A stretch of 64,000 nucleotides of DNA from Erwinia phyllosphaerae (GTDB lineage: Bacteria; Pseudomonadota; Gammaproteobacteria; Enterobacterales; Enterobacteriaceae), in assembly GCF_019132875.1 (NCBI RefSeq), contig NZ_JAHSPF010000013.1, positions 1-64,000 of the forward strand. Direction: 5' to 3'. Below, piece after piece: positions 45,050 through 55,070 of the stretch. The notes beneath the pieces are model-generated. The model saw only the letters and a list, made by a program, of their open reading frames with translations. It searched no databases and was not told the DNA's origin. The position numbers and the translations under genes were made by a program. Position 1 is the first letter of the stretch, and each line of letters opens with the position of its first letter.

Positions 45050-46648
45050 ATGCCAAAATTAGCAGGACTTCTGGCCGTTATGGGCTCCGCGAAAGCCGCT
45101 ACGGCAGATGAAGAAATCGATGTATTACTGATCGGCGGAGGCGCTATGAGCGCCACGCTCGGTACTTATCTACAGGCGCTGGAGCCAGAGTGGCGCATCA
45201 GTATGGTCGAGCGCCTGGACAGCGTGGCCGTAGAGAGTTCCAATGGCTGGAATAACGCGGGCACCGGTCACGCCGCGCTGGCGGAAATGAACTATACGCC
45301 GCAGAAAGCCGACGGTACGGTCGATATCACCAAGGCCGTTGAGATCAACGAATCTTTCCAGGTTTCTCGCCAGTTCTGGGCGCATCTGGTGCAAAAAGGC
45401 ATTCTGAACCATCCGCACAGCTTCATTAATACCGTGCCGCACATGAGCTTCGTCTGGGGCGAGGATAACGTGGCGTTTTTGAAGAAGCGCTTTGAGGCGT
45501 TACAGAAAAGCTCGCTGTTCCGCGGCATGGAATATTCAGAAGATCCGGAACAGATCAGAGAGTGGGTTCCGCTGCTGATGGAAGGTCGTGATGTAACAGA
45601 ACGCGTGGCGGCCACGCGCATTACCACCGGTACGGACGTGAACTTCGGTGAAATGACGCGTCAGATGGTTGCTTCACTGCAGAAGAACCCCAGTTTTTCA
45701 CTGGATGCCAGCCATGAAGTGCGCGGCTTTCAGCGTAACGACGACGGCAGCTGGAACGTGACCATCGCCGATTTAAACAACAACGGCCAGCAAAAAACCC
45801 TGCGCGCGAAGTATATCTTTATTGGTGCGGGCGGCGCGGCGCTGACGCTGCTGCAAAAAACGGGCATTCCGGAAGCCAAAGATTATGCAGGCTTCCCTGT
45901 TGGCGGTGAATTTCTGGTAACGGAAAATCCGGAGGTGGTAAAACGCCATCTTGCCAAGGTTTACGGCAAGGCCTCCGTCGGCGCGCCACCTATGTCCGTT
46001 CCGCATCTGGATACGCGCATGCTGGACGGCAAACAGGTCCTGCTGTTCGGGCCTTTTGCGACCTTTTCCACCAAATTCCTCAAGCAAGGTTCGCTGTGGG
46101 ATATGTTTGGCTCAATGACCGCGTCAAACTTTAAGCCGATGATGCACGTCGGGCTGGATAACTTCGATCTGGTGAAGTACCTGATAGGTCAGGTGATGCT
46201 GACCGATGACGACCGCTGCAAGGCGTTACAGGAATATTTCCCGGAAGCGAAAAAAGAGGACTGGCGTCGGGTTAAGGCGGGTCAGCGCGTACAGATTATT
46301 AAAAAGGATGCGCAAAAAGGCGGCGTGCTGAAGCTGGGCACGGAGGTAGTGACTTCGCAGGATGGCACCATCTCGGCGCTGCTGGGCGCGTCGCCTGGCG
46401 CCTCTACGGCCGCCACTGCCATGCTGGATTTAATGAGCAAGGTATTTAAGGACAAAATCGCCACGCCAAAATGGCAGGCGAAGCTGAAGATGATGATGCC
46501 TTCTTATGGTCAGAAGCTGAACGGCAACGTGGCGGCGACCGAACATCAACTTGCCGAAACCAGCCGTATTCTGCAGCTCGACTACTCGCCGTTTACCGCT
46601 GCTAACGATGAAGCCGCCGTTGCTGGCGCGTCGGTGATAGGTAAATAA
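45050..46648 (+). CDS. mqo: malate:quinone oxidoreductase
   Basis: Membrane-associated FAD enzyme that oxidises malate to oxaloacetate with quinone as acceptor. The 532-residue protein has the FAD-binding [14 protein letters not shown] (28-41), [21 protein letters not shown] and [12 protein letters not shown]. coli Mqo has 548 residues. ATG 45050 with GGAGA upstream is chosen; an earlier in-frame GTG-type start lies in the leader repeats. The N-terminus is hydrophobic but Mqo is a peripheral cytoplasmic-face enzyme. Not found next to tpiA in E. coli; here it opens the accessory block. Confidence 0.95.
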   Translation: MPKLAGLLAVMGSAKAATADEEIDVLLIGGGAMSATLGTYLQALEPEWRISMVERLDSVAVESSNGWNNAGTGHAALAEMNYTPQKADGTVDITKAVEINESFQVSRQFWAHLVQKGILNHPHSFINTVPHMSFVWGEDNVAFLKKRFEALQKSSLFRGMEYSEDPEQIREWVPLLMEGRDVTERVAATRITTGTDVNFGEMTRQMVASLQKNPSFSLDASHEVRGFQRNDDGSWNVTIADLNNNGQQKTLRAKYIFIGAGGAALTLLQKTGIPEAKDYAGFPVGGEFLVTENPEVVKRHLAKVYGKASVGAPPMSVPHLDTRMLDGKQVLLFGPFATFSTKFLKQGSLWDMFGSMTASNFKPMMHVGLDNFDLVKYLIGQVMLTDDDRCKALQEYFPEAKKEDWRRVKAGQRVQIIKKDAQKGGVLKLGTEVVTSQDGTISALLGASPGASTAATAMLDLMSKVFKDKIATPKWQAKLKMMMPSYGQKLNGNVAATEHQLAETSRILQLDYSPFTAANDEAAVAGASVIGK

Positions 46649-46721
46649 GCAGCGGCTTATATCGCAAACTCAAGGCTTAACCGCCAGAGGGCTGGAACTG
46701 GAAGCCACGCCCCAATAGCCC

Positions 46722-46747
46722 ATCCTGCGTCGTCTCTGGCGCAGGAT
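46722..46747 (+). terminator. possible mqo terminator
   Basis: ATCCTGCG (46722-46729) pairs with CGCAGGAT (46740-46747), followed by ACTTTACT. The T-run is poor. Confidence 0.5.
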
Positions 46748-46881
46748 ACTTTACTAACCCCCCGCGCTTTACCGTCTGAAACAGAATCTTTCCGTTTTTT
46801 CAGCCGCGCGCCCTGCCGCTTCCCGCACAACGCCCTCAGCCGTCTATGCTTTTAGCTAACCCAAATGAAAAGGAGCAGCAG

Positions 46882-49281
46882 ATGGACACCTCTTCCCCCC
46901 ATTCCGCAACCGATTCTGAACTTCAGCTGCTCGACCGCTACTGGCGCGCCGCCAACTATCTTTCGGTCGGGCAGATCTACCTGATGGCTAACCCTCTGCT
47001 GCGTGAACCGCTGCAGCCTGAACACATTAAGCCACGTCTGTTGGGACACTGGGGAACCACGCCTGGGCTGAACTTTATTTATGCGCACTTAAACCGCATT
47101 ATTCGCCAGCGCGATGTCGATCTGCTGTATATCTGTGGCCCCGGTCACGGCGGGCCGGGCATGGTGGCAAACACCTGGCTGGAAGGAACCTACAGCGAAA
47201 TTTATCCGCAAATTAGTGCGGATGCTCAGGGTATGCAGCGCCTTTTCCGTCAGTTCTCTTTTCCCGGTGGCATTCCCAGCCATGCCGCGCCGGAAACGCC
47301 CGGCTCAATCCATGAAGGCGGTGAGCTAGGATATTCGCTGGTGCATGCCTTTGGGGCCGCTTTCGATCATCCGGATCTTATCGTGCCCTGCGTGATCGGC
47401 GATGGCGAGGCCGAAACCGGCCCGCTCGCGGCCAGCTGGCACGGCACCAAGTTTTTAAACGCCGCCCGGGACGGTGCCGTCCTGCCGATTCTGCACCTTA
47501 ATGGCTACAAAATTGCTAACCCTACGCTGCTGGGACGCAGCAGCGACGACGATCTCCGCCAGCTATTTGCGGGTTATGGTTACGAACCGCTGTTTGTCAG
47601 CGGCGACGATCCGCAGAAAATGCATCGCCTGATGGCCGACGCCTTCGATTACGCTTTTGACCGCATCCGCCATTACCAGCAGCAGGCGCGTCAGGGCGAA
47701 GCCAGCGACAGCATCCCCGCCTGGCCAATGATTATTCTGCGAAGTCCCAAAGGCTGGACCGGCCCCAAAACCGTAGACGGGAAAAAAGTGGAGGGTTTCT
47801 GGCGCGCTCATCAGGTGCCGGTTTCTGAATGCCGTGAAAACGACGAGCACCGCCAGCTTTTGCAGGAGTGGATGCAAAGCTATCATCCTGACGATCTGTT
47901 TGATGCCGAAGGCAGGCTCAAACCTGAACTACAGGCGCTGGCACCGCAAGGCGAAAAACGGATGGGCGCGACGCCATACGCTAACGGCGGTCGGCTGCGA
48001 AAAGAGCTTAAAACACCGGATATCAGACAGTTTGCCGTCGACGTTGCAAAACCTGGTGAAACGCAGGAGCAGTCCACCGCCGTGCTGGCAAGCTATCTCA
48101 GCGCTATTTTCCGCGACAATCCCGATAACTTCCGCCTGTTTGGCCCGGATGAAACTGCCTCTAACCGCCTGAGTAAGGTTTTTGACGTCACTAACCGCAC
48201 CTGGATGGAAGCTATCCGCGATTACGACGTCCAGCTGGCACCGGATGGTCGGGTCATGGAAATCCTCAGCGAACACCAGTGCCAGGGCTGGCTGGAAGGT
48301 TATCTGCTGACCGGTCGTCACGGCCTGTTTAACTGTTACGAAGCCTTTATCCATATTATCGATTCTATGTTTAACCAGCACGCTAAATGGCTGAAGGTTT
48401 CCCGCAAGCTGCCCTGGCGTGAGCCAATCGCCTCGCTTAACTATCTTCTCTCCTCCCACGTCTGGCGCCAGGACCACAATGGCTATAGCCATCAGGATCC
48501 CGGCTTTATCGATCACGTTGTCAACAAAAAGGCCGACGTTGTCCGCGTTTATCTGCCGCCGGACGCTAACACGCTGCTTTGGGTTGGCGATCATTGCCTG
48601 AAAACCTGGAACCGCATCAACGTGATTATTGCCGGTAAGCAGCCGGAGCCGCAGTGGCTGACGATAGAGGAAGCGGCTGCACACTGTGAAAAAGGCATGG
48701 GGATTTGGCCTTGGGCCGGTAACGAAAAAGCGGGTAAGCAGCCTGAAGTGGTAATGGCCTGCGCGGGCGACGTACCCACCATGGAAACGCTGGCGGCGGT
48801 GGATCTGCTACGGCAATATCTGCCCGACCTGTCGGTACGCGTAGTTAACGTAGTAGATTTGCTGGCGCTGCAAACGCGTGAGCAGCATCCTCACGGCCTG
48901 GAAGAACAAGATTTCGATGAAATATTTACGCGTGACAAGCCGGTTATCTTTGCTTTCCACGGCTATCCGGCACTGGTCCATCGTCTGACCTACCAGCGTA
49001 ACAACCATCCAAACTTCCACGTGCGGGGATTCAATGAAGAAGGCACCACTACCACGCCTTTCGATATGACGGTGCTGAACGAGCTGGATCGTTACCATCT
49101 GGCGCAGGAAGCGATTTTGCGCGTGCCGGGCCTACAGGAAAAAGCTGCGGACGTGCTGGATGCGTTACAGGAAAAACTGGCCGCTCACCACGCTTACGTG
49201 CGCGAACATGGCGAAGACATTCCGGAAGTGCGCGACTGGAAATGGCCATCACAGGAAGGCAGCGGCGAAGCGGGAGATTAA
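46882..49281 (+). CDS. xfp: phosphoketolase (xylulose-5-phosphate/fructose-6-phosphate)
   Basis: Thiamine-diphosphate enzyme that splits sugar phosphates into acetyl phosphate and an aldose phosphate. The 799-residue protein has the substrate-binding GHWGTTPG (55-62), CGPGHGGPG (85-93) and the TPP/Mg motif GDGEAETGP (173-181), followed by the second and third domains typical of XFP. ATG 46882 with AAGGAG upstream gives MDTSSPH. Whether it uses X5P alone or also F6P cannot be told from motifs. No E. coli counterpart exists at this locus. Confidence 0.93.
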   Translation: MDTSSPHSATDSELQLLDRYWRAANYLSVGQIYLMANPLLREPLQPEHIKPRLLGHWGTTPGLNFIYAHLNRIIRQRDVDLLYICGPGHGGPGMVANTWLEGTYSEIYPQISADAQGMQRLFRQFSFPGGIPSHAAPETPGSIHEGGELGYSLVHAFGAAFDHPDLIVPCVIGDGEAETGPLAASWHGTKFLNAARDGAVLPILHLNGYKIANPTLLGRSSDDDLRQLFAGYGYEPLFVSGDDPQKMHRLMADAFDYAFDRIRHYQQQARQGEASDSIPAWPMIILRSPKGWTGPKTVDGKKVEGFWRAHQVPVSECRENDEHRQLLQEWMQSYHPDDLFDAEGRLKPELQALAPQGEKRMGATPYANGGRLRKELKTPDIRQFAVDVAKPGETQEQSTAVLASYLSAIFRDNPDNFRLFGPDETASNRLSKVFDVTNRTWMEAIRDYDVQLAPDGRVMEILSEHQCQGWLEGYLLTGRHGLFNCYEAFIHIIDSMFNQHAKWLKVSRKLPWREPIASLNYLLSSHVWRQDHNGYSHQDPGFIDHVVNKKADVVRVYLPPDANTLLWVGDHCLKTWNRINVIIAGKQPEPQWLTIEEAAAHCEKGMGIWPWAGNEKAGKQPEVVMACAGDVPTMETLAAVDLLRQYLPDLSVRVVNVVDLLALQTREQHPHGLEEQDFDEIFTRDKPVIFAFHGYPALVHRLTYQRNNHPNFHVRGFNEEGTTTTPFDMTVLNELDRYHLAQEAILRVPGLQEKAADVLDALQEKLAAHHAYVREHGEDIPEVRDWKWPSQEGSGEAGD

Positions 49282-49336
49282 AGCAGCATCGCTATAGGTT
49301 TGGCCCGCGATATTGTTATCCCGGGCTTTCTTGCCA

Positions 49337-49369
49337 CCGAATCCTGCACATGAATGTTGCAGGATTCGG
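49337..49369. repeat. 12-bp inverted repeat between xfp and the LysE-type gene
   Basis: CCGAATCCTGCA (49337-49348) and TGCAGGATTCGG (49358-49369) are perfect complements around a 9-nt loop, with no T-run on either side. It sits between convergent stops and probably acts as a bidirectional 3' hairpin. Confidence 0.75.
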
Positions 49370-49382
49370 TAACGACCACTGT

Positions 49383-49967
49383 TTATGGCTTCAACACTTC
49401 CACCAGCATCCAGCCAACGGTAATCACCAGCGACAGCGCCATCACGCTGTTGAATGCTTTAAGCTTCCACGCAACCTGAAGGTGCCTGCCCAGCCGGTCA
49501 CCCATTACGGCCCAGACCAGGATACAGGGCAGGTTTAACAGGGCAAAGCCGCTCATCATCGGCACGATACTGCTGCTGGCAGAATAGATCAGCGCCACAT
49601 TGGTCGCCATCAGCCAGGCCTTGGGATTAACCACCTGCAATAGCGCGCCGTTTACCAGCGATACCGGCCGGGCTTTTTCCCGCATTTCCGGCGCGCCAGC
49701 GCGAAAAATTTTCCATGAAAGCCACAGCAGATAAGCGCAGCCCAGCAGCGTCAGCGGCAGGCGAATGGCGCTCATCCAGAGCAGCAGACTGTCCAGCAGC
49801 AGCACGGCCATGGCAATTTGCAAAGCGCAACCCAGCGTGATGCCAAACATCATCGGCAGCGTGCGGCGCATACCAAAATTAACGCCGGAGGTGGCCAACA
49901 TCAGGTTATTCGGGCCTGGCGTAATGGACATTACGGTCACATAACTGAAAAAAGAGGGATCGAGCAT
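49383..49967 (-). CDS. LysE/RhtB-family amino-acid exporter
   Basis: Probable exporter of amino acids or derivatives. The 194-residue protein has the family signature TPGPNN (16-21), NPKAWLMA in the middle and six hydrophobic segments. Start ATG 49967 gives MLDPSFFSYVTVM; an 11-residue upstream extension is possible but less typical. It is divergent from a MocR-type regulator across 136 bp, an arrangement typical of a regulator and its target. The substrate is not predictable. Confidence 0.87.
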   Translation of the reverse strand: MLDPSFFSYVTVMSITPGPNNLMLATSGVNFGMRRTLPMMFGITLGCALQIAMAVLLLDSLLLWMSAIRLPLTLLGCAYLLWLSWKIFRAGAPEMREKARPVSLVNGALLQVVNPKAWLMATNVALIYSASSSIVPMMSGFALLNLPCILVWAVMGDRLGRHLQVAWKLKAFNSVMALSLVITVGWMLVEVLKP

Positions 49968-50020
49968 GGTTGCGCTCCAGCAGGTAAATGAAAACACCAT
50001 AGTAAGGAGCGCACGCCAAT

Positions 50021-50057
50021 GGTAACAGATTCAGAAATACACTATTGTTACGGTTAC
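50021..50057. promoter_or_regulatory. candidate MocR-regulator operator
   Basis: Three GTTAC-core elements cluster in the divergent promoter: GGTAAC (50021-50026, inverted), TGTTAC (50046-50051) and GGTTAC (50052-50057). MocR-family proteins often bind spaced direct or inverted repeats. The assignment is inference from position. Confidence 0.45.
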
Positions 50058-50103
50058 AATCCTGTTTACTCCCAGACTGTACCCCTGCGCCGGAGAGCCA
50101 ACT

Positions 50104-51561
50104 GTGTCCATCATCGAACCGCAAGAGCACACGTTATATCACCAGCTGGCCGAAACGCTGGCGCAGGCGATTCATCAGGGCACCTGGCTGCCCGGCAGTC
50201 GCCTGCCTGCTATTCGCCGCTGCGCCGCTACCCATCAGGTCAGCATTAATACGGTGCTGGCGGCTTATCGGCTGCTGGAAGATCGCGGTTTAATTGAGGC
50301 CAGGCCGCAGTCTGGCTACTACGTGCGCGGCGTGCTGCCTTCGGTAAAAGCCCCCGGCAACCATCGAACGCAGGTACGTTCGCCCAGCAGCGAGAAACTG
50401 GATTTGATCGATGCCGTTTTTGCCGCGCAAAACCATCCTGACTACATCAATATTTCGCTGGCGTGTCCGCAAAACAGTGACTTCTTTCCGACGGCAAAAA
50501 TTAGCCGCATCATGGCTTCGCTGCTGCGTCGTGAACCCGGGCTGATTGGCCGCTACGCGCTTCCGCCCGGCAGCGAGCGGCTGCGTCGCGAAATCGCCCG
50601 TCGCGTCACGGATTTGGGCATGAAGCTGACCACTGAAGATATTACGCTGACGCACGGCTGTATGGAGGCGCTACAGCTGGCTTTGCGGGCGGTCACTAAG
50701 CCTGGCGACTGTGTCGGGGTTGAGACGCCCACCTATTTTTATCTTTTCCCGCTTCTTGCCAGCCTGGGGCTAAAAGTCCTGGAAATTCCTACCGACCCTC
50801 AGTATGGCCTGTCGCTGGACGCGCTGGAGCTAGTATTACGAGAACAGCGTATTCAGGCGCTGGTCGCAATGCCGACGGTACAAAACCCGCTGGGATGCAC
50901 CATGCGGCTGGAAGATAAAAAGCGGCTGGCGAAGCTGGTTAACCATTACCAGGTGCCGCTGATTGAAGATGGGCTGTATTGCGAGCTGCAATTTTGCTGG
51001 CCGCTTTCGCCTGCGGTAAAAGCCTTTGATACCGATGGCTGGGTAATACACTGCGCCAGTTTTACCAAAACGGTCGCGCCCGATTTTCATGTGGGCTGGG
51101 TGGCAGCAGGCCGTTTTAGCGAACAGCTGGCGCGGCTGAAGTCGGTTTCATCACTGACCGAATCGAAACTGTTAAGCGAAACGCTGGGATTATTTCTGGA
51201 GTCTGGCGGTTATGACCACCATCTGCGCACCATGCGCCGTCGCTACGCCGCGCACATGGACGAAGCTCGCGGACTGATTGCCCGGCATTTTCCTCAGGGA
51301 ACGCGGGCGACGCTGCCCGGCGGCGGCTTTATCTTCTGGGTCGAGCTACCGGGCCAGGTGGACTGCATTGAGCTGTTTCACCGCCTGCTGCAGGAAAAAA
51401 TCTGCCTCACGCCCGGCGCGCTCTATACGCTGAGCGATCGCTGCAACAGCGCCATTCGCCTGACCTGCTGTTATCCTTTCGACGAACGCTATACCTGGGC
51501 GCTGAAGCGGACAGGCGCGCTGGCCTGTGAATTAAGCGGCATCCCGGCCGGCATCAGCTAA
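50104..51561 (+). CDS. MocR/PdxR-type GntR-aminotransferase regulator
   Basis: Transcription regulator with an N-terminal GntR winged helix (about 10-75, SRLPAIRRCAATHQVS). The C-terminal fold-type-I aminotransferase domain (about 100-475) keeps the PLP lysine K322 in ASFTKTVAPDFHVGW and the NPLG turn. The start is GTG 50104, 7 bp after CGGAGAG. The protein has 485 residues. Likely controls the divergent exporter in response to a PLP-linked ligand; the actual ligand is unknown. Converges on the GST gene with a 6-bp gap. Confidence 0.9.
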   Translation: MSIIEPQEHTLYHQLAETLAQAIHQGTWLPGSRLPAIRRCAATHQVSINTVLAAYRLLEDRGLIEARPQSGYYVRGVLPSVKAPGNHRTQVRSPSSEKLDLIDAVFAAQNHPDYINISLACPQNSDFFPTAKISRIMASLLRREPGLIGRYALPPGSERLRREIARRVTDLGMKLTTEDITLTHGCMEALQLALRAVTKPGDCVGVETPTYFYLFPLLASLGLKVLEIPTDPQYGLSLDALELVLREQRIQALVAMPTVQNPLGCTMRLEDKKRLAKLVNHYQVPLIEDGLYCELQFCWPLSPAVKAFDTDGWVIHCASFTKTVAPDFHVGWVAAGRFSEQLARLKSVSSLTESKLLSETLGLFLESGGYDHHLRTMRRRYAAHMDEARGLIARHFPQGTRATLPGGGFIFWVELPGQVDCIELFHRLLQEKICLTPGALYTLSDRCNSAIRLTCCYPFDERYTWALKRTGALACELSGIPAGIS

Positions 51562-51567
51562 CCCGGC

Positions 51568-52191
51568 TCACGGCATACCGTTACGTCCCCAGTGCGCATA
51601 GGCTTTACGCTTTGTCAGCCGTTCGTAATAGGCGCGCACCGCCGGTAGCTCCGGATGCTCTATTGGCGTTTCGTACCAGCGGTTCACCGACAAGCCTATC
51701 GGGATATCGGCCAGCGAAAAGGCGCTACCGGCAACATAGGCGTCGGTACGTTCCAGTTGCTGATTCAGAATGGCCATGGTGTAACTCCAGCCTTTGCAGG
51801 CGGCGGCCAGCAGGCGCGGATCCTGATGGGCGGGAGAGTGCCGCACCAGCGACATGAACGCATAGCGCCAGGAGGTGTTTAATTCGGTCGCCTGCCAGTC
51901 AATCCACTGATCGATTAACCCACGCGGACGTGGCTCCTGTGGATAAAGCCAGCTGCCGTCGTAAGCATTTGCCAGATAGCGAATAATCGCGTTCGACTCC
52001 CACAGGACGAACTCATCATCCCGGATAACCGGCATCAGCGCGTTGGGATTGAGTGCCTTAAATTCCGCGTCCTGGGGCGATTTTGCACCGTCACCCCACT
52101 CTTCCCGCTCAAAGGCAATCCCCAGTTCTTCACAGGTCCACAGGACTTTTCGAACATTGATGGACGAAGCTCGCCCCAGTATTTTCAGCAT
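51568..52191 (-). CDS. glutathione S-transferase, GstB-like
   Basis: Cytosolic GST-fold protein of 207 residues. The thioredoxin-like N-terminal domain begins MLKILGRASSINVRKVLW and has LWESNAIIRYLA; the helical C-terminal domain follows. These segments resemble E. coli GstB (GRNNSTNVKKVL, LWESNAIVRYLA). ATG 52191 is chosen over a longer frame because it starts exactly at the first beta strand. Substrate unknown. Confidence 0.9.
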   Translation of the reverse strand: MLKILGRASSINVRKVLWTCEELGIAFEREEWGDGAKSPQDAEFKALNPNALMPVIRDDEFVLWESNAIIRYLANAYDGSWLYPQEPRPRGLIDQWIDWQATELNTSWRYAFMSLVRHSPAHQDPRLLAAACKGWSYTMAILNQQLERTDAYVAGSAFSLADIPIGLSVNRWYETPIEHPELPAVRAYYERLTKRKAYAHWGRNGMP

Positions 52192-52347
52192 AATTCCGTC
52201 ACTTTTTTTGTTCAGGTTTTGGCTATTCCTACCCTTTTCAGCGCGAACTGAAAACGTTACTCCAGTCCTGAAAATAGCATCTCTCACGGGTTCCGATCGT
52301 GAAAATTCCTGATACTCTCAAATATTGTTAACGGAAAGGGCTTTGTT

Positions 52348-53199
52348 ATGACGCAATTACGCGCTTTTAAGCAGGTCGATGTTTTTACTTCTTCCCCCCT
52401 GAACGGTAACCCGCTGGCGGTGATTTTGGCGGCGGACGATCTGAGTACGGCACAGATGCAGGCTACGGCCCGCTGGACGCACTTATCGGAAACCACGTTC
52501 GTGCTGCCTGCCACCGATCCGCAGGCTGATTATCGGGTAAGGATTTTTACTCCGGACGGCGAACTGCCTTTTGCCGGCCACCCGACGCTGGGTACTGCGC
52601 ACGCGCTTCTGGAGTCAGGAATCAGCCTGAAAAAAGCGGGGCAGATTGTGCAGCAGTGCGAGCTGGGGCTGGTGACGATCCGCATTGGCGACAACGGCGC
52701 ACTGGCCTTTGCCGCACCCGAAGCGACGCTGACCGAATTTAACGACGCGCCTTTATCCAGCGCGCTGAACAGCAATGCGTTTGAGACAAAGCTGCCGGTG
52801 ATGGTGGCCGATATGGGGATCCGTTTTCTGCTGGTGCCGATGATTTCCGCTGAGGCGGTGCTGGCTATCCGGCCTGACGTGACGGAATTTGAACGGCTGT
52901 TGAAAAAAGCCCGCGTCACGGGCGTGATGCCGTTTGGCCCGCTACAGGGAGAAGAGGAACAGTATGAAGTACGCGGCCTGCTTATGGAGCATGGTTCACT
53001 GTGTGAAGATCCGGTGACCGGCAGCGCTAACGCCTGTCTTGCCCGCTATTTTCAGGCGCAGGGCGTCGAACTGGATTACCGGGTACGCCAGGGAACCGCT
53101 CTCCAGCGTGCAGGACGTCTCAACGTTAACTGGGCGGCTGGCCATCCCTGGATCGGCGGCCACACGGTAACGGTGATTGACGGCGAGATCCGCATCTGA
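52348..53199 (+). CDS. PhzF-family epimerase/isomerase
   Basis: 283-residue member of the PhzF/YddE fold, two similar alpha/beta barrels. The likely catalytic glutamate is E48 in HLSETTFV. Other family motifs are FAGHPTLGTAH and DPVTGSANA. Most such proteins in enterobacteria have no known substrate, so phenazine synthesis should not be inferred. Divergent from the GST gene with 156 bp between starts. Confidence 0.88.
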   Translation: MTQLRAFKQVDVFTSSPLNGNPLAVILAADDLSTAQMQATARWTHLSETTFVLPATDPQADYRVRIFTPDGELPFAGHPTLGTAHALLESGISLKKAGQIVQQCELGLVTIRIGDNGALAFAAPEATLTEFNDAPLSSALNSNAFETKLPVMVADMGIRFLLVPMISAEAVLAIRPDVTEFERLLKKARVTGVMPFGPLQGEEEQYEVRGLLMEHGSLCEDPVTGSANACLARYFQAQGVELDYRVRQGTALQRAGRLNVNWAAGHPWIGGHTVTVIDGEIRI

Positions 53200-53207
53200 T
53201 GTTTGCG

Positions 53208-53231
53208 TGCCGGAAATCACCATTTCCGGCA
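53208..53231. repeat. 10-bp inverted repeat between the PhzF and SDR genes
   Basis: TGCCGGAAAT (53208-53217) pairs with ATTTCCGGCA (53222-53231), loop CACC, no T-run. It lies between the two convergent stops and probably ends both transcripts. Confidence 0.7.
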
Positions 53232-53241
53232 TGTTGATCTC

Positions 53242-54000
53242 TCACAAAAACATTCCGCCAGAGGCTTCAATACGCTGGCCGGTAATCCAGCCGCTCTCTT
53301 CGCTGAGCAACATCGCGATGGCTTTACCAATATCATCCGGCACGCCCGGTCGACCAAGCGCCGTAACCGAAGAGATAAAAGCGTTTACCTGAGGGTTGTC
53401 ACGCACTCTGCCATCGCTGAAATCCGTTTCGATAGCGCCGGGGGCCAGAATGTTGACTCTGATCCCCCTTGCCGCCAGCTCTTTCGCCTGATAGCGCGTC
53501 AGCACCTCCATCGCGCCTTTCATGGCCGCATAAGCACCTGAACCGGGTTGACTGAAGCGGGTCAGACCGCTGGAGATATTCAGAATGCTGCCGCCGTTAA
53601 CCATTAGCGGCAGTAACAACTGGGTCAGGAAAAACGGTCCTTTAAAATGGACGTTAACCAGCTCGTCGAACTGCGCCTCCGTGGTAGAAATAAAAGGCTC
53701 ATGCAGGGCCGTGCCGGCGTTGTTCACTAAATAATCAAAGCTGTCGCGCTGCCAGACGGCTTTCAGCTGTTTTTTTACTTCATCGACAAAAGCAGGGAAA
53801 GCCTGGCTGTCGCTCACATTCAGCTGAAGCGCCACGCCACGGGCTCCCAGCGCCTCGATCTCCTTCACCGTCTCTAACGCTTCCGGCTCTTTTCCGCGCC
53901 AGGTCAAAATGACGTCAACGCCCTTTTCCGCCAGCTTCAGCGCCCCATTTCGACCTAAACCGCGGCTACCGCCGGTAATCACTGCAATTTTATGGCTCAT
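53242..54000 (-). CDS. short-chain dehydrogenase/reductase
   Basis: Classical SDR oxidoreductase of 252 residues: cofactor loop TGGSRGLG (9-16), NNAG (93-96), catalytic S144, Y157 and K161 (YAAMK). The region after the first beta strand suggests an NADP preference but this is uncertain. ATG 54000 follows CCGGAGATTTGAA. Divergent from a LysR gene that probably regulates it. Confidence 0.9.
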   Translation of the reverse strand: MSHKIAVITGGSRGLGRNGALKLAEKGVDVILTWRGKEPEALETVKEIEALGARGVALQLNVSDSQAFPAFVDEVKKQLKAVWQRDSFDYLVNNAGTALHEPFISTTEAQFDELVNVHFKGPFFLTQLLLPLMVNGGSILNISSGLTRFSQPGSGAYAAMKGAMEVLTRYQAKELAARGIRVNILAPGAIETDFSDGRVRDNPQVNAFISSVTALGRPGVPDDIGKAIAMLLSEESGWITGQRIEASGGMFL

Positions 54001-54114
54001 TTCAAATCTCCGGGTTTCACTGTGGATAAAAAACAGGATATTGCGGGCAAAGCGATCTATAAATATCCCTGAATACGCTTCACTGTTTCAATTTCAACAA
54101 CAATGAGCGCGCCA

Positions 54115-55014
54115 ATGGATAAAATTCAAGCAATGCAGGTTTTTGTCAGAGTAGCTGAACTTCAGAGCTTTACCCGTGCTGCGGAGAGTATGGGGCTGCC
54201 AAAAGGCAGTTTGTCACGTCAGTTACAATCACTGGAAAATATGATGGGCGTTCGTTTGCTGCATCGTACTACGCGTCGCGTCCAGCTTACCCAGGATGGC
54301 CAGGTTTATTATGAGCGCTGTCGCGACGTGCTGGCGACGCTGGACGAAATGGATTCCCTGTTTCAGCACGACCCTGCGACGTTAAGCGGCCGGCTACGTG
54401 TAGATATGCCGGTCAGTATGGCTTGTGATTATGTTTTGCCGCTGCTGCCCGGTTTTATGCAAAATTATCCCGGTATTGAGCTGGAGCTGAGCAGCAGCGA
54501 TCGGCGAGTGGATGTTGTGCGCGAAGGGTTTGACTGCGTGGTGCGAGTGGGCACGCTGGAAAATTCTGGACTGATTGCCAGGCCATTGGGAAAGCTAACG
54601 ATCATTAACTGCGCCAGCCTGGATTATCTGACGCGTTTCGGCACGCCCACGACGCTGGATGACCTCGCCTCGCATGCGATGGTGCATTACAGCCAGCAGA
54701 TTGGCGTACAGCCTCCGGGCTTTGAATTTTTTGACGGAAAGATCTGCCGATATATTAAGACTGGCGGCACGGTCACGGTCAACAGCACGGAGACCTATCG
54801 TGCCGCCTGTCTGGCTGGCCTGGGCATTATCCAGGTGCCCGAGCGCGGCGCCCGCAAGGCGTTGAAGGAGAAAAAGCTGGTCGAGATCCTGCCGCATTTC
54901 CGGGCGGAACCGATGCCGGTTTCATTGATTTATCCGCACCGCCGTAACCTGACGCGGCGGGTACAGGTCTTTATGGACTGGCTTAGTCAGGCAATGAAAC
55001 ATTACGTGGTCTGA
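54115..55014 (+). CDS. LysR-family transcriptional regulator
   Basis: Winged helix-turn-helix at about 1-60 (FVRVAELQSFTRAAESMGLPKGSLSRQLQSLE) in broken form: FTRAAESMGLPKGSLS, then the effector domain (LRVDMPVSMACDYVLPLLP). Of two possible starts, ATG 54115 (MDKIQAMQVF) fits the subfamily and gives 299 residues; ATG 54103 would add four residues. It is of the CrgA/DmlR-like group often found divergent from SDR genes. The inducer is unknown. Confidence 0.88.
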   Translation: MDKIQAMQVFVRVAELQSFTRAAESMGLPKGSLSRQLQSLENMMGVRLLHRTTRRVQLTQDGQVYYERCRDVLATLDEMDSLFQHDPATLSGRLRVDMPVSMACDYVLPLLPGFMQNYPGIELELSSSDRRVDVVREGFDCVVRVGTLENSGLIARPLGKLTIINCASLDYLTRFGTPTTLDDLASHAMVHYSQQIGVQPPGFEFFDGKICRYIKTGGTVTVNSTETYRAACLAGLGIIQVPERGARKALKEKKLVEILPHFRAEPMPVSLIYPHRRNLTRRVQVFMDWLSQAMKHYVV

Positions 55015-55070
55015 TCGCGCGACTATAATTTGTTTTACGCCATGTTATTGAAGGATATAAAGAAGGATTC

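Noticed and set aside
52348-53199. Phenazine biosynthesis locus because of the PhzF homologue
   Set aside because: No other phz genes are present; PhzF-fold proteins are widespread with unrelated or unknown roles.
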